A DNA stretch of 64,000 nucleotides from Bartonella sp. HY328 (GCF_025449335.1 NZ_CP104883.1:2844501-2908500); one strand, 5' to 3'. Positions 26,092 to 36,072 are shown, counted from the first letter of the stretch. A program made the numbers and translations. Notes: a model not told the origin generated them from the letters alone.

Positions 26092-26502
26092 TCACTTTTC
26101 TTTTTTCTTATACATGGCAAGCATGCGCTGTGTTACTAAAAATCCGCCAACAATATTGATGCTGGCAAGGATGAGAGCAATAAAACCAAAGGCAGTCGCC
26201 ATGCCAGAAGCAGACCAACCCACCGCTAAAAGGGCCCCAACCACAATAACGGACGAAATAGCATTGGTAACCGCCATAAGCGGCGTATGAAGTGCCGGTG
26301 TAACCGACCAGACAACATAATAACCAACAAAAATAGCCAAAAAGAAAACAGCCAATTGATAGACAAAATCCATCGAGCCACCCGTTGTTGTTTGGGTGAT
26401 AGTGATAATGGTTTCGCTCTGATTTGCAGCAATCTGCTCTAAACTGTTTTTAGCTTGATCAAGGCTTTGAATTATATTTTCAATAGCAGTGGTCTCCATC
26501 AT
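26092..26502 (-). CDS. pntAB: NAD(P) transhydrogenase subunit alpha, membrane part
   Basis: A 136-residue protein forming the part of domain II that is fused to the alpha subunit in E. coli. It has about three helices: FVYQLAVFFLAIFVGYYVVWSV, the TPALHTPLMAVTNAISSVIVVGAL segment typical of the family, and a C-terminal helix ending in IVGGFLVTQRMLAMYKKK. Split alpha subunits are normal in alphaproteobacteria. Two ATG codons in tandem lie at the start; the gene overlaps the pntAA stop by four bases. Confidence 0.94.
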   Translation of the reverse strand: MMETTAIENIIQSLDQAKNSLEQIAANQSETIITITQTTTGGSMDFVYQLAVFFLAIFVGYYVVWSVTPALHTPLMAVTNAISSVIVVGALLAVGWSASGMATAFGFIALILASINIVGGFLVTQRMLAMYKKKEK

Positions 26503-27683
26503 TCAGCCCCTTTCTTGGCGGCCTTTTTGGCAGCTGGTTTTTCTTCAATTTCTACATGGGCGAAAGCTTGATGAAGTATTGCCCCATCATGGGTAAGCAA
26601 AGTTGCCTTTACCAATTCATCATCTAAATTGATCTTCAATTCTTTGGCTTCCTTATTTGTCATGCTTTCAAGGAAAGCAAAAAGATTGCGCGCATAAAGC
26701 TGAGACGCTGTTGCAGCAATACGGCCTGGCATATTGGTGTAACCCACCACTTTAACACCTTCAACCTCCACAACTTGATTGGCAACTGCGCCTTCAACAT
26801 TGCCGCCGCGTTCAACCGCAAGATCAACAACAACCGAGCCAGGACGCATGGTTTTAAGCATGTCTTTGGTAATTAATCGCGGTGCAGGACGCCCTGGAAT
26901 AAGTGCGGTAGTAATAACGATATCTTGTTTGGCAATGTGATCTTGGGTAAGAGCTGCTTGTTTTGCCTGATATTCGCTCGACATTTCCTTGGCATAGCCA
27001 CCTGATGTTTCGGCAGCGCGAAACTCATCATCTTCAACAGCGATAAACTTTGCGCCAAGTGATGCCACTTGCTCTTTGGCGGCGGGGCGCACATCATTAG
27101 CGGTTACCACTGCACCAAGACGGCGTGCGGTAGCGATAGCTTGCAAGCCGGCAACGCCTGCGCCCATGACAAATAATTTAGCAGCTGGCACAGTACCCGC
27201 GGCGGTCATCATCATTGGCATGGCACGATCATAGGTGCTAGCTGCATCAATCACCGCTTGATAGCCGGCAAGATTAGCCTGCGAAGAAAGTACGTCCATC
27301 ACCTGAGCACGGGTAATGCGCGGCATAAATTCCATTGTAAACGCACTAATACCAGCTTTGGCAAGAGCGGCAACATCACCTTCATGACCATAAGGATCAA
27401 GCATGGCAATAAGCACTGCTCCTTTTTTATAGGTTGACAATTCTTTTTCACTAGGCCGGCGAACCTTTAAAATAATATCAGCATTTTTTGCCTGACTTGC
27501 GGTTCCAAGGGTTGCACCTGCTGATTCATATTCGCTATCTGGAATGCGTGACAAATCGCCAGCCGATTTTTCGACAATTACGCTGTAACCAAGACCAATA
27601 TATTTTTTTACTGTTTCAGGAGACGCAGCAACACGCGGCTCCCCCTCTGCCGTTTCTTTGGCAACGAAGATTATCTCGCCCAA
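26499..27683 (-). CDS. pntAA: NAD(P) transhydrogenase subunit alpha, NAD-binding part
   Basis: A 394-residue cytosolic domain I protein that binds NAD(H). I place the start at TTG 27681-27683 because GGAGAG lies seven bases before it and the sequence then opens with the expected IIFVAKETAEGEPRVAASPETV; the longer reading adds 12 unrelated residues with no ribosome site. NAD-binding Rossmann motif GAGVAGLQAIATARRLGA and the preceding family segment FMPRITRAQVMDVLSSQANLAG are present. The C terminus is a Lys/Ala-rich tail. First gene of the operon. Confidence 0.94.
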   Translation of the reverse strand: MGEIIFVAKETAEGEPRVAASPETVKKYIGLGYSVIVEKSAGDLSRIPDSEYESAGATLGTASQAKNADIILKVRRPSEKELSTYKKGAVLIAMLDPYGHEGDVAALAKAGISAFTMEFMPRITRAQVMDVLSSQANLAGYQAVIDAASTYDRAMPMMMTAAGTVPAAKLFVMGAGVAGLQAIATARRLGAVVTANDVRPAAKEQVASLGAKFIAVEDDEFRAAETSGGYAKEMSSEYQAKQAALTQDHIAKQDIVITTALIPGRPAPRLITKDMLKTMRPGSVVVDLAVERGGNVEGAVANQVVEVEGVKVVGYTNMPGRIAATASQLYARNLFAFLESMTNKEAKELKINLDDELVKATLLTHDGAILHQAFAHVEIEEKPAAKKAAKKGAE

Positions 27684-28282
27684 GTCATCTCTCCTTTTAA
27701 CTAGAACCAACCAAAGCATTAAAAATGCTTCACCTAAGTAAGGTGATATAATGTATTTTTTTTACACATTTTTGCTGCCATATAACAGCACCATTATCGA
27801 CGCGAATGCAATGTTATTTTAAGGTTTTGCGGCAAAAAAAATTAATTACAGAATATAATTATTTTTTATGTTTGGAAATTTCTGTCTAATCTCCAATTTT
27901 TTCAATCTTTAAAATTTTTGCAAACTATATTGAAATCTGCACAAAATATTAGAACTAATAAAAATTTAGCCCAAAAGGTCGTAAAATATTTTATAAATCT
28001 TGTTGATTTTTTAATTAACTATTTACTCTTTGCAAAATTGCTCTAACTCTTATATTGAAATAGAAGGTCACCTAAGCTCAGCAATTTACACGGCTTGTGT
28101 TGTAATATTTTAATGGGCAAAGAACTGATTAATTGGTTTCGACAGAATGTCATAATATAAGATTTCAAAATTTAATTCTATTTGTATTAGAATTTTTATT
28201 TAAGAAAATTAGAAATTATGAGAAAACAAGCTTTAGATTTAAATATAAAGCCACAATCTATGACTATGAAACAGGAAGAAAT
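27684..28282. other. Divergent promoter region between pntAA and the IalB gene
   Basis: About 600 very AT-rich bases. An open frame in its right part is only an upstream extension of the IalB gene. I see no RNA gene or repeat. Promoters for both flanking genes must lie here, but no single -10/-35 pair is decisive. Confidence 0.4.
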
Positions 28283-28819
28283 ATGATGAAAAAACTGTTG
28301 ATCGCAGCTGTATTGAGCATCGCTGGACTTGGGGTTGCTTCTGCACAAGATGCAGCTCCTGCCGCAAATTCAGTTAGTTTCTCCGGCGGTGCAAGCACCG
28401 TACAAGAAACATTCCAAGATTGGACTGTATCTTGCGGTGTGCAAAATTCTAAAAAAATCTGTAGTGTATCACAACAGCAAATGCAAAATAATGGTCAGCG
28501 CGTCATGGCTATTGAGGTTATTCCAAGTGCAACCGACAGCAAAATCAACCTTGTTTTGCCTTTTGGTCTTCGCTTAGCTGAAGGCATGACCTATCGCATT
28601 GATAATGGCACACCAGCAACCACAGCTTTCAATACTTGCTATCCAGGTGGTTGCGTTGCAAATCTTCCACTTACCAACCAATTGGTTTCTGGTCTAAAAA
28701 GTGGACAAAACCTCATTCTCGTTGGCAAGGCTTTTGATGGTGGCCAAGATGTAACGCTCACCGTTTCACTAAAAGGCTTTAGCGCAGGTCTTGACCGTGC
28801 CGTTGCCTTACAGCAATAA
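28283..28819 (+). CDS. Invasion-associated locus B (IalB) family protein
   Basis: A 178-residue secreted protein. The start ATGATG at 28283 follows AGGAAG; 50 upstream codons in the same frame look non-coding. The signal peptide MMKKLLIAAVLSIAGLGVASAQ is followed by the IalB core: ETFQDWTVSCGVQNSKKICSVSQQQ, INLVLPFGLRLAEGMTYRIDNG, FNTCYPGGCVANLPL and VGKAFDGGQDVTLTVSLKGFSAGL. Four cysteines are placed as in the family. In Bartonella IalB takes part in red-cell entry, but homologues are widespread in free-living Rhizobiales, so invasion should not be assumed. Confidence 0.9.
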   Translation: MMKKLLIAAVLSIAGLGVASAQDAAPAANSVSFSGGASTVQETFQDWTVSCGVQNSKKICSVSQQQMQNNGQRVMAIEVIPSATDSKINLVLPFGLRLAEGMTYRIDNGTPATTAFNTCYPGGCVANLPLTNQLVSGLKSGQNLILVGKAFDGGQDVTLTVSLKGFSAGLDRAVALQQ

Positions 28820-28841
28820 GCTTTAAATCTTTTTAAATTTT

Positions 28842-28873
28842 AAAGCACCTGTGTGAAAACACAGGTGCTTTTT
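28842..28873 (+). terminator. Intrinsic terminator after the IalB gene
   Basis: Thirteen-base arms AAAGCACCTGTGT / ACACAGGTGCTTT around GAAA, followed by T's. It lies 22 bases past the IalB stop and just before the convergent thiC stop. Confidence 0.9.
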
Positions 28874-28878
28874 ACTAT

Positions 28879-30687
28879 TTATGAAACTTCCATATAAAGA
28901 TCACCATTTTGCTTATATTTTTGTGCCATTGTCGCCATACCTTCTTTTTTTTGCTTTTCCTTTTCCATTTCGTCTTTAATTTCGTGCGAAATTTTCATAG
29001 AGCAAAATTTGGGGCCACACATTGAACAAAAATGTGCAAGCTTATGAGCTTCTTTTGGCAAGGTCTGATCATGAAAAGAACGGGCAGTTTCAGGATCCAA
29101 TGACAAATTAAACTGGTCCTCCCAGCGAAATTCAAACCGTGCGCGCGACAACGCATCATCACGTAATTGAGCAGCTGGTAATCCTTTGGCAAGATCGGCG
29201 GCATGAGCTGCAATTTTATAAGTGATAACTCCGGTTTTAACATCTTGTCGATCTGGCAAGCCAAGATGCTCTTTTGGTGTGACATAACACAGCATAGCAG
29301 TGCCATACCAAGCAATTTGCGCCGCACCTATTGCCGATGTTATATGGTCATAGCCAGGAGCAATATCGGTAGTAAGCGGCCCCAAAGTATAAAAAGGTGC
29401 TTCACCACAATAGGCTAATTGCTTATCCATATTATCTTTAATCTTATGCATGGGCACATGACCTGGTCCTTCAATCATCACTTGACAATCTTTTGCCCAA
29501 GCAATTTTTGTAAGCTCTCCCAAGGTTTCAAGTTCGGCAAATTGCGCCGCATCATTGGCATCAGCAATCGAACCTGGACGCAAACCATCCCCCAATGAAA
29601 AGGCAATGTCATAAGCACGGGCTATATCGCATATTTCATCAAAATGCTCGTAAAGGAAACTTTCCCTATGATGATATAAGCACCATTTCGCCATGATGGA
29701 GCCACCGCGCGAGACAATGCCGGTAACACGATCAACGGTTAAGGGAATATAGGAAAGACGTACGCCAGCATGAATGGTAAAATAGTCAACCCCCTGCTCA
29801 GCTTGCTCAATCAAAGTGTCACGAAAAATCTCCCAGTTTAGATCTTCGGCAATGCCATTAACTTTTTCTAAGGCTTGATAAATTGGCACGGTGCCGATAG
29901 GCACAGGAGAATTTCGAATAATCCATTCGCGAATATTATGAATATTACGACCAGTTGAAAGATCCATCACTGTATCCGCTCCCCAGCGAATGGCCCATAC
30001 CATTTTTTCGACTTCTTCCTCCATTGAAGACGTCACGGCTGAATTACCAATATTTGCGTTAATTTTCACACTGAAATTACGACCAATAATCATTGGTTCA
30101 CTTTCAGGGTGATTAATATTATTGGGAATAATCGCTCGACCGCGGGCAATTTCATCGCGGACAAATTCGGGCGTTACAAATGGTGGAATAGCTCCACCAA
30201 AGCTTTCACCAGTGGTGCGTATTTTATGCTCTAAGTTTTCACGCCCCAAATTTTCTCGTATTGCAACAAATTCCATTTCTGGCGTAATAATACCAGCGCG
30301 TGCATAAGCCATTTGCGTGACGGCTGCATTATTTTTGGCGCGAAGTGGTTGGCGGCATTGCAAAAATTCTGGAGTTTTTTTTGCCTTTGATACAAAGCCA
30401 TTATCTGCAGCCTTAACGGTTCGCCCTTCATAGGTCTCGACATCACAGCGCGCCAATATCCAAGATTCACGAATAGGCGCAAGCCCCTTATCAATCGTAA
30501 TATCCGTATTTTCATCGCTATAAGCGCCAGACGAATCATAGACTGGCAAATCTGGTTCATTACTAGAGGGGTGCAATTTTATATAGCGAATAGGCACCTT
30601 TATTTGCGGATAAATAGTGCCTGATTTATAGTTTTTTTTAGAAGAAGGAAGTGCGCCAGTTGTTACTTTAAAACAATTTTCTGACAT
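28879..30687 (-). CDS. thiC: Phosphomethylpyrimidine synthase
   Basis: A 602-residue radical SAM enzyme that rearranges aminoimidazole ribotide to hydroxymethylpyrimidine phosphate for thiamine synthesis. The unusual C-terminal iron-sulfur motif CSMCGPKFC (CxxCxxxxC) is present, as are the family blocks RNFSVKINANIGNSAVTSS, GADTVMDLSTG, EGPGHVPMHKIKDNM and PFYTLGPLTTDIAPGYDHI. Length is normal. It lies downstream of a TPP riboswitch, so expression should drop when thiamine pyrophosphate is plentiful. The other thi genes are not beside it here. Confidence 0.97.
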   Translation of the reverse strand: MSENCFKVTTGALPSSKKNYKSGTIYPQIKVPIRYIKLHPSSNEPDLPVYDSSGAYSDENTDITIDKGLAPIRESWILARCDVETYEGRTVKAADNGFVSKAKKTPEFLQCRQPLRAKNNAAVTQMAYARAGIITPEMEFVAIRENLGRENLEHKIRTTGESFGGAIPPFVTPEFVRDEIARGRAIIPNNINHPESEPMIIGRNFSVKINANIGNSAVTSSMEEEVEKMVWAIRWGADTVMDLSTGRNIHNIREWIIRNSPVPIGTVPIYQALEKVNGIAEDLNWEIFRDTLIEQAEQGVDYFTIHAGVRLSYIPLTVDRVTGIVSRGGSIMAKWCLYHHRESFLYEHFDEICDIARAYDIAFSLGDGLRPGSIADANDAAQFAELETLGELTKIAWAKDCQVMIEGPGHVPMHKIKDNMDKQLAYCGEAPFYTLGPLTTDIAPGYDHITSAIGAAQIAWYGTAMLCYVTPKEHLGLPDRQDVKTGVITYKIAAHAADLAKGLPAAQLRDDALSRARFEFRWEDQFNLSLDPETARSFHDQTLPKEAHKLAHFCSMCGPKFCSMKISHEIKDEMEKEKQKKEGMATMAQKYKQNGDLYMEVS

Positions 30688-30797
30688 GGTGAATTCTCCT
30701 TGCTTTATTTAAAGGAAAATCCCTCTCGCCAAAGGTAAAGGAGAAAAATGCCTATTTGCGATAAGTCTAACTATAAAGACATGATGCAGCAGACATA

Positions 30798-30898
30798 AGA
30801 CCATCCCTCCACCAGTATGAGCTGGATCAGGTTCAACGGGTCATTGCGCTGCTTAAAAGCCAGCAATATCTCAGCCTCTTGTCGAGACACCCCAGGTA
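30798..30898 (-). ncRNA. TPP riboswitch (THI element) upstream of thiC
   Basis: Minus-strand sequence carries the conserved blocks in order: GGGGTGTC, GGCTGAGA, ACCCGTTGAACCTGATC and TACTGGTGGAGGGA. These are the pyrimidine- and pyrophosphate-sensing arms of the thiamine pyrophosphate riboswitch. It ends about 110 bases before the thiC ATG. Confidence 0.96.
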
Positions 30899-30963
30899 CA
30901 AGCCGATCATTAGCTAAATATAATGAATTGTCAATGAGGAATAAAATCATTCTAAAATAAGCA

Positions 30964-30992
30964 AAAGGCCATTAAATGAATAATGACCTTTT
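30964..30992 (-). terminator. Terminator after pdxH
   Basis: Arms AAAGGCCATTA / TAATGACCTTT (one wobble on the minus strand) around a six-base loop, followed on the minus strand by a broken T tract. Lies about 30 bases beyond the pdxH stop. Confidence 0.55.
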
Positions 30993-31023
30993 TTTCAAAA
31001 CTTAAATTTCCGAAGTGAAGCAT

Positions 31024-31647
31024 TTATGGATAAAGCCGCACGGTTTGCCAGTCTTCATCATCAACATTATCTCGCTTAAAGACCAAACGGTCATGAAGGC
31101 GAAATGGCCTATCGTGCCAAAATTCAATATAAGTTGGACGAATGCGAAAGCCAGACCAATAAGGCGGGCGCGGAATGGAACCAACAGCATAGCGCAAGCC
31201 ATATTCAGCGACTGCCTTTTCAAGCGCAAAGCGGCTTTCAAGCGGCCGTGATTGTTTAGATGCCCAAGCACCAATACGGCTGCCTCGTGCGCGGCTATTA
31301 TAATAGGCGTCAGCTTCTTCATCACTAACGATTTCCACAATACCACGAACACGCACTTGTCGACGTAACGATTTCCAATGGAAACATAGTGCCGCTTTCA
31401 TACTATTTAAGATTTCCACACCTTTTTGACTTTCAAAATTGGTGTAAAAAACAAAACCATCATCGTCAAAACCTTTAAGCAAAACCATACGCACATCGGG
31501 TAGGCCTTGGCTATCCACTGTGGCTAAAGCCATAGCATTGGGGTCATTTATTTCGCTAGCGCCTGCGTCATCTAACCATTTTGTAAAAAGATCAAAAGGA
31601 GATTCCTCCTTGGTAAAGTCATCTTCTGTTAATGTATCATTTGTCAT
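31024..31647 (-). CDS. pdxH: Pyridoxamine 5'-phosphate oxidase
   Basis: A 207-residue FMN enzyme that oxidises pyridoxine and pyridoxamine phosphates to pyridoxal phosphate. Landmarks: AMALATVDSQGLPDVRMVLLKGFDDDGFVFYTNFESQKG near the N terminus (FMN binding), ALCFHWKSLRRQVRVRG, SRGSRIGAWASKQS and the C-terminal WSGFRIRPTYIEFW ... DRLVFKR ... W-x3-RLYP typical of PdxH. Length is normal for the family. It stands alone with its own terminator. Confidence 0.96.
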   Translation of the reverse strand: MTNDTLTEDDFTKEESPFDLFTKWLDDAGASEINDPNAMALATVDSQGLPDVRMVLLKGFDDDGFVFYTNFESQKGVEILNSMKAALCFHWKSLRRQVRVRGIVEIVSDEEADAYYNSRARGSRIGAWASKQSRPLESRFALEKAVAEYGLRYAVGSIPRPPYWSGFRIRPTYIEFWHDRPFRLHDRLVFKRDNVDDEDWQTVRLYP

Positions 31648-31790
31648 AATATATCCTAGCGCTTGTGAAATTCTCAGATAGAAGTTAAGCTCAAGTCGTC
31701 CGGCTTAATATGAGCCTATTAGTATTGCGTAAAGAGTTCAAGCATTGGTTACATCAAAACCTTTGTTTATAAAGTACCGGAAAGCTTTTG

Positions 31791-32231
31791 ATGATTAAAT
31801 TTAAAAACGCATTTTCTTGTTATTTTCGCCCATTAGTGCTTTGTTCTAGCCTATTGGTATCAGGGCTGTGCCTACAAGCTTGCGTTGTTGTGCAGCCTAA
31901 GACACCGCAAATCATGCCTGATAACAGCATTATTACTGGATCAATCGGTGGGAATAGCGCAAATTTACCCAAGATTGACTTAGGCGGCGATGAAAAAGTC
32001 ATGCGTGAAAAAATAGCAGCGCAGCCTGATTCCTCAATTGTTAACTGGAAAAATGACGCAACAGGTAGCCGAGGAACCATGTCTATCCTTAACAGTTTTG
32101 TTGAAAATGGTAGCCAATGTCGCTCATTTAAAACCACGCGCGAATCCTTTAACGGCATTATGATTTACCAAGGCAAAGCCTGCCAGCAAAATGATACTTC
32201 GTGGAATGTATCGCAAATAAAAGCGCTTTAA
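31791..32231 (+). CDS. Lipoprotein with RT0821/Lpp0805-like surface-antigen tail
   Basis: A 146-residue predicted lipoprotein. The ATG at 31791 is preferred to the TTG three bases earlier. The signal peptide ends in a lipobox (CLQAC, probable acylated Cys near residue 31). The C-terminal half (VNWKNDATGSRGTMSIL, NGSQCRSFKTTRESFNG, YQGKACQQNDTSWNV) has the Cys-Arg-Phe and Gly-x-Ala-Cys spacing of RT0821/Lpp0805-type surface proteins. Function in the family is unknown. Domain call moderate, lipoprotein call good. Confidence 0.7.
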   Translation: MIKFKNAFSCYFRPLVLCSSLLVSGLCLQACVVVQPKTPQIMPDNSIITGSIGGNSANLPKIDLGGDEKVMREKIAAQPDSSIVNWKNDATGSRGTMSILNSFVENGSQCRSFKTTRESFNGIMIYQGKACQQNDTSWNVSQIKAL

Positions 32232-32451
32232 TTCCATTAAAAATAAATTCAGCTCAAAATTTTACATAAGTTTTGAGCGAAAGTCTGCATTGGGGAAATG
32301 GCGTATTATCATGTGTAATACTGCGTTGTAAGCGTTGCAATTTTTGATCATTGACGCAATATGCAGTTTATCAAAGTGCCATTGCTTATGGTGACATGAT
32401 GATAATTACCAATTTTAAAATCACCGCTTAAAAACGACTGGAACACAAGCC

Positions 32452-35175
32452 TTGCAACCAAGCGCCACTGACAATAAGCCCGTAACGCCTGTAGTTGATC
32501 GCCCAACGCCAATGATGGAACAATATATCGAAATCAAGGCGGCCCATAGCGATTATATGTTGTTTTATCGTATGGGTGATTTTTACGAATTGTTTTTTGA
32601 CGATGCGGTTGATGCTTCGCGTGCGCTTGGCATAACGCTCACAAAACGCGGCAAGCATCTTGGTGAAGACATTCCAATGTGCGGTGTGCCTGTTCACACT
32701 GCAGATGATTATTTGCAACGCCTGATTACCGCAGGCTACCGCGTAGCTGTATGCGAGCAGATTGAAAATCCAGCAGAAGCTAAAAAACGCGGCGCAAAAT
32801 CAGTGGTCAAGCGCGACGTTGTTCGCCTTGTAACACCTGGAACACTCACCGAAGAAAAACTGCTTGATCCATCATCAGCCAATTATCTTATGGCTTTAGG
32901 GCGGGTTAAAGGGCAAGGCGAGCATGGCTTTGCTTTGGCATGGATTGATATTTCAACCGGTGTTTTCAAAGTCATTGAAAGCAGTCTTGAGCGACTTTTG
33001 GGCGATATTATGCGCATTGACCCTAAGGAAATTTTGGTCAGTGATGAGCTATTCCACGACCAATCCTTACGGCCCGTTTTTGATATTTTAGGGCGCAGTG
33101 TTACAACACAACCACAAAGCCTATTTGATAGTGCAACTGCCGAAGCTCGAATTTGCAATTATTTTAAAGTGGCAACCTTAAGTGGTTTTGCCAATTTTAC
33201 TAAGCCCGAATTAATTGCTATTTGCGGTGCAATTGCTTATATTGAAAAAACCCAAATTAGCGAGCGTCCACCCTTGATGCGGCCGGAGCGTGAGTTTGAA
33301 GGCTGCAGCCTTTTTATTGACCCAGCAACGCGTCTAAACCTTGAATTAAACCGTACTTTATCGGGCGATCGCAATGGCAGCTTATTAAAAGCCATTGACC
33401 GCACGGTAACCAATGGCGGAGCAAGGTTGTTAGCTGAACGTTTAATGACCCCTCTTACCAATCCCAATGTCATTAATCAAAGATTAGATGCAGTGGCTTT
33501 TTTCCTTGGTAATGCGCAAATTTGTGATGGCATAAGAGCAATTTTAAAAGGCATAGCTGATATGCCGCGCGCCGTGTCGCGCCTTGGGGTTGAGCGCGGG
33601 GGCCCTCGCGACTTTGCCGCCATTTTAAATGCAATGTCTGCCGCCTTTTCGCTAACGGAAATGCTAGGAAATACTTTATTACCTATTGAATTGGCGCAAG
33701 CTTTAGAAGCCTTAAAAACCTTACCCCTTCCACTTTATGCGCATTTAGAACGCGCCTTAGCAGATGAATTGCCCTTGTTAAAACGCGATGGCGGTTTTGT
33801 ACGCACCAGCTATCATCAAGAGCTTGATGAAATGCGCGCCTTGCGTGATGAGTCGCGCCGAGTTATTGCCGCCTTACAAGCGCGCTATATGGATGAAACA
33901 GGCATTAAGACCTTAAAAATCAAGCACAATAATATTTTGGGTTATTTTATCGAGGTAACCGTCAACCAGTCCGGCGCAATGACCGAAGGTGCTGAAGCTA
34001 AAGCACGCTTTATCCACCGCCAAACCATGGCCAATGCCATGCGCTTTACCACAACCGAACTTGCAGACCTTGAAAGCCGCATTGCCAATGCGGCCGATAA
34101 AGCTTTGACAATAGAACTTAATATTTTTAATCAGCTCGAAAGCGAAGTTATTGCCGTTGCCGACCTTTTACGCAATGGTGCCAATGCCCTAAGCTTATTT
34201 GATGTTACCAGCAGCCTTGCTATTTTGGCTGATGAACAAGGTTATTGCCGCCCACAAATTGATGACAGTCTTGCTTTTAATATTATTGCTGGCCGCCATC
34301 CCGTTGTTGAGCAAGCTTTGCGTAAACAAGTAGGTGATCCCTTTGTTGCCAATGATTGCAATCTATCTCCAAATAAAAATGCGCAATTTGGTGAAATCTG
34401 GTTGCTCACTGGCCCCAATATGGGTGGTAAGTCTACCTTTTTGCGGCAAAATGCTCTTATTGCGATTATGGCGCAAATGGGTTCTTTTGTGCCCGCAGGT
34501 TCCGCCCATATTGGCACGGTTGACCGCTTGTTTAGCCGTGTTGGTGCGTCTGATGATCTTGCCCGTGGCCGCTCAACCTTTATGGTGGAAATGGTAGAAA
34601 CAGCTGCTATTTTAAATCAGGCTGGTGAACGCGCTTTAGTCATCCTTGATGAAATTGGCCGAGGCACTTCAACCTTTGATGGCCTTTCTATTGCTTGGGC
34701 AAGTGTTGAATATTTGCATGAAGTTAATCATTGCCGCGCGCTTTTTGCCACCCATTTTCATGAAATGACCGCTTTAACTGAAAAACTGCCACGTTTGCGC
34801 AACCACACGATGAAAGTGCGCGAATGGAAAGGCGATGTTATTTTCTTGCATGAAGTAGGCGAAGGTGCGGCCGACCGCTCTTACGGGGTACAAGTTGCCA
34901 AGCTTGCTGGCCTACCTAAACAAGTAGTAAACCGCGCGCGTGACGTTTTGAAGCAATTGGAAGACGGTGAAATTTCCGGCAAAGCCAATAAGCTTATTGA
35001 TGATTTGCCGCTGTTTTCTGTTGCTTTAAAGCATGAAGAAAAATCAAGCATTCCTTCTGCTTTTGACGAAGCGTTAAAAGACCTCAATCCTGATAATTTA
35101 TCGCCGCGTGAAGCTTTAGAGGAGTTATATCAATTAAAAGCCCTATGGAAACAACAACAAGCAGATCATCATTAA
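32452..35175 (+). CDS. mutS: DNA mismatch repair protein MutS
   Basis: A 907-residue mismatch-recognition ATPase. The start appears to be TTG at 32452 with GGAACA upstream; the next ATG pair (32512) would begin at MMEQYIEIKAA, but relatives carry a short extension before that block. Mismatch-binding motif FYRMGDFYELFFDDA (Phe-x-Glu wedge), the clamp and lever regions, Walker A GPNMGGKST (about residue 654), Walker B with LVILDEIGRGTSTFDG, and ATHFHEMTAL are all intact. Length is as expected. It should act with MutL in post-replicative repair. Confidence 0.97.
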   Translation: MQPSATDNKPVTPVVDRPTPMMEQYIEIKAAHSDYMLFYRMGDFYELFFDDAVDASRALGITLTKRGKHLGEDIPMCGVPVHTADDYLQRLITAGYRVAVCEQIENPAEAKKRGAKSVVKRDVVRLVTPGTLTEEKLLDPSSANYLMALGRVKGQGEHGFALAWIDISTGVFKVIESSLERLLGDIMRIDPKEILVSDELFHDQSLRPVFDILGRSVTTQPQSLFDSATAEARICNYFKVATLSGFANFTKPELIAICGAIAYIEKTQISERPPLMRPEREFEGCSLFIDPATRLNLELNRTLSGDRNGSLLKAIDRTVTNGGARLLAERLMTPLTNPNVINQRLDAVAFFLGNAQICDGIRAILKGIADMPRAVSRLGVERGGPRDFAAILNAMSAAFSLTEMLGNTLLPIELAQALEALKTLPLPLYAHLERALADELPLLKRDGGFVRTSYHQELDEMRALRDESRRVIAALQARYMDETGIKTLKIKHNNILGYFIEVTVNQSGAMTEGAEAKARFIHRQTMANAMRFTTTELADLESRIANAADKALTIELNIFNQLESEVIAVADLLRNGANALSLFDVTSSLAILADEQGYCRPQIDDSLAFNIIAGRHPVVEQALRKQVGDPFVANDCNLSPNKNAQFGEIWLLTGPNMGGKSTFLRQNALIAIMAQMGSFVPAGSAHIGTVDRLFSRVGASDDLARGRSTFMVEMVETAAILNQAGERALVILDEIGRGTSTFDGLSIAWASVEYLHEVNHCRALFATHFHEMTALTEKLPRLRNHTMKVREWKGDVIFLHEVGEGAADRSYGVQVAKLAGLPKQVVNRARDVLKQLEDGEISGKANKLIDDLPLFSVALKHEEKSSIPSAFDEALKDLNPDNLSPREALEELYQLKALWKQQQADHH

Positions 35176-35180
35176 GTCTT

Positions 35181-35215
35181 AAAGCGGCAAGGATTACCTG
35201 TTCTTACCGCTTTTT
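35181..35215 (+). terminator. Terminator after mutS
   Basis: Arms AAAGCGGCAAG / CTTACCGCTTT with one mismatch, followed by T's, six bases beyond the mutS stop. Confidence 0.7.
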
Positions 35216-35244
35216 AAAAACCAATACTTATGCTCACCGTTTTC

Positions 35245-36069
35245 TTAATCCTTACGTAAGATGAAGCGCCCAGCAAAGCCAGTGAAAATTGCTATAAAGA
35301 CTGCCAACAAACCATAAAGCCAAGCATGAGCATGAGCCAAATGATAAATAGAATAGGCAAAATGCGCTTTCATAATATCCAAACGGGTTTCAGCATGGCT
35401 AACATAGGCGCCATCACGAAATAAATACGCTTTGATCTGATAATTACCAACTGGCAAATTGGCTGGTAATTCAAAACGCGCTTTAAACAAGGAAGATGGA
35501 TCCAGCATGACTGTTCCCGGATTTTCCGTATAAAGATGTTGTTTTTTCTTTAAAGCAATGAGCTGTTCACGAAATTGATGAACTTTTTCCTGATCCAAAC
35601 TATCCGACTGCAAGGGCATATAATCAATAGACAAACCAAGATCACGATAGGTTTGCGGCGCGGTAATATCACGCAGCTCACTTGTTGCACCAACATTATA
35701 ATAAAGCGGTACAGACTTGAAAGTAAGTGAGTCAGCATTCACCCAAACACCTAAACGGCGTTTTTTTTGGCGCATAGTCATTTCCCGTGAAGGACCTTCA
35801 AGGGTCACAATAATATTATAACGATTTTGGCGCGCAACCAATGGGTCGGCATGCTGCACAACGCCAGCAATATAAAGATCGGTACCGGTAAAGTTTGTGC
35901 CAATAGTGATTGTATCAGTAGTGACAATAATTTGCACCTGCTCAGGTATTTGCGCAGGATCTGGGGTAATGGATGCGGCATCTTGCGCTTGGGCACTGGC
36001 AGCCATTGCCATTATTAGCAAAGCCAAATTAGCCATTTTATTTAAAAGATAGGCAAACAGATTTTTCAT
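35245..36069 (-). CDS. TIGR02186 family membrane protein (Alpha_TM)
   Basis: A 274-residue protein with signal peptide (residues 1-28, ending SAQAQDA), a periplasmic beta-rich domain and one C-terminal membrane helix (AWLYGLLAVFIAIFTGFAGRF) followed by ILRKD. The ATG at 36067-36069 is chosen, with GGGGTAGG before it; a GTG three bases earlier also exists. Landmarks include TITIGTNFTGTDLYIAG, VVTLEGP-type and RRLGVWVNADSLTF, typical of this alphaproteobacterial family of unknown function. It follows the TauE/SafE permease within four bases, so the two probably work as a unit. Confidence 0.8.
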   Translation of the reverse strand: MKNLFAYLLNKMANLALLIMAMAASAQAQDAASITPDPAQIPEQVQIIVTTDTITIGTNFTGTDLYIAGVVQHADPLVARQNRYNIIVTLEGPSREMTMRQKKRRLGVWVNADSLTFKSVPLYYNVGATSELRDITAPQTYRDLGLSIDYMPLQSDSLDQEKVHQFREQLIALKKKQHLYTENPGTVMLDPSSLFKARFELPANLPVGNYQIKAYLFRDGAYVSHAETRLDIMKAHFAYSIYHLAHAHAWLYGLLAVFIAIFTGFAGRFILRKD

Positions 36070-36072
36070 CAC

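Noticed and set aside
28133..28282. 50-codon N-terminal extension of the IalB gene
   Set aside because: The extension is AT-rich non-coding in style; AGGAAG before ATG 28283 and a standard signal peptide fix the start.
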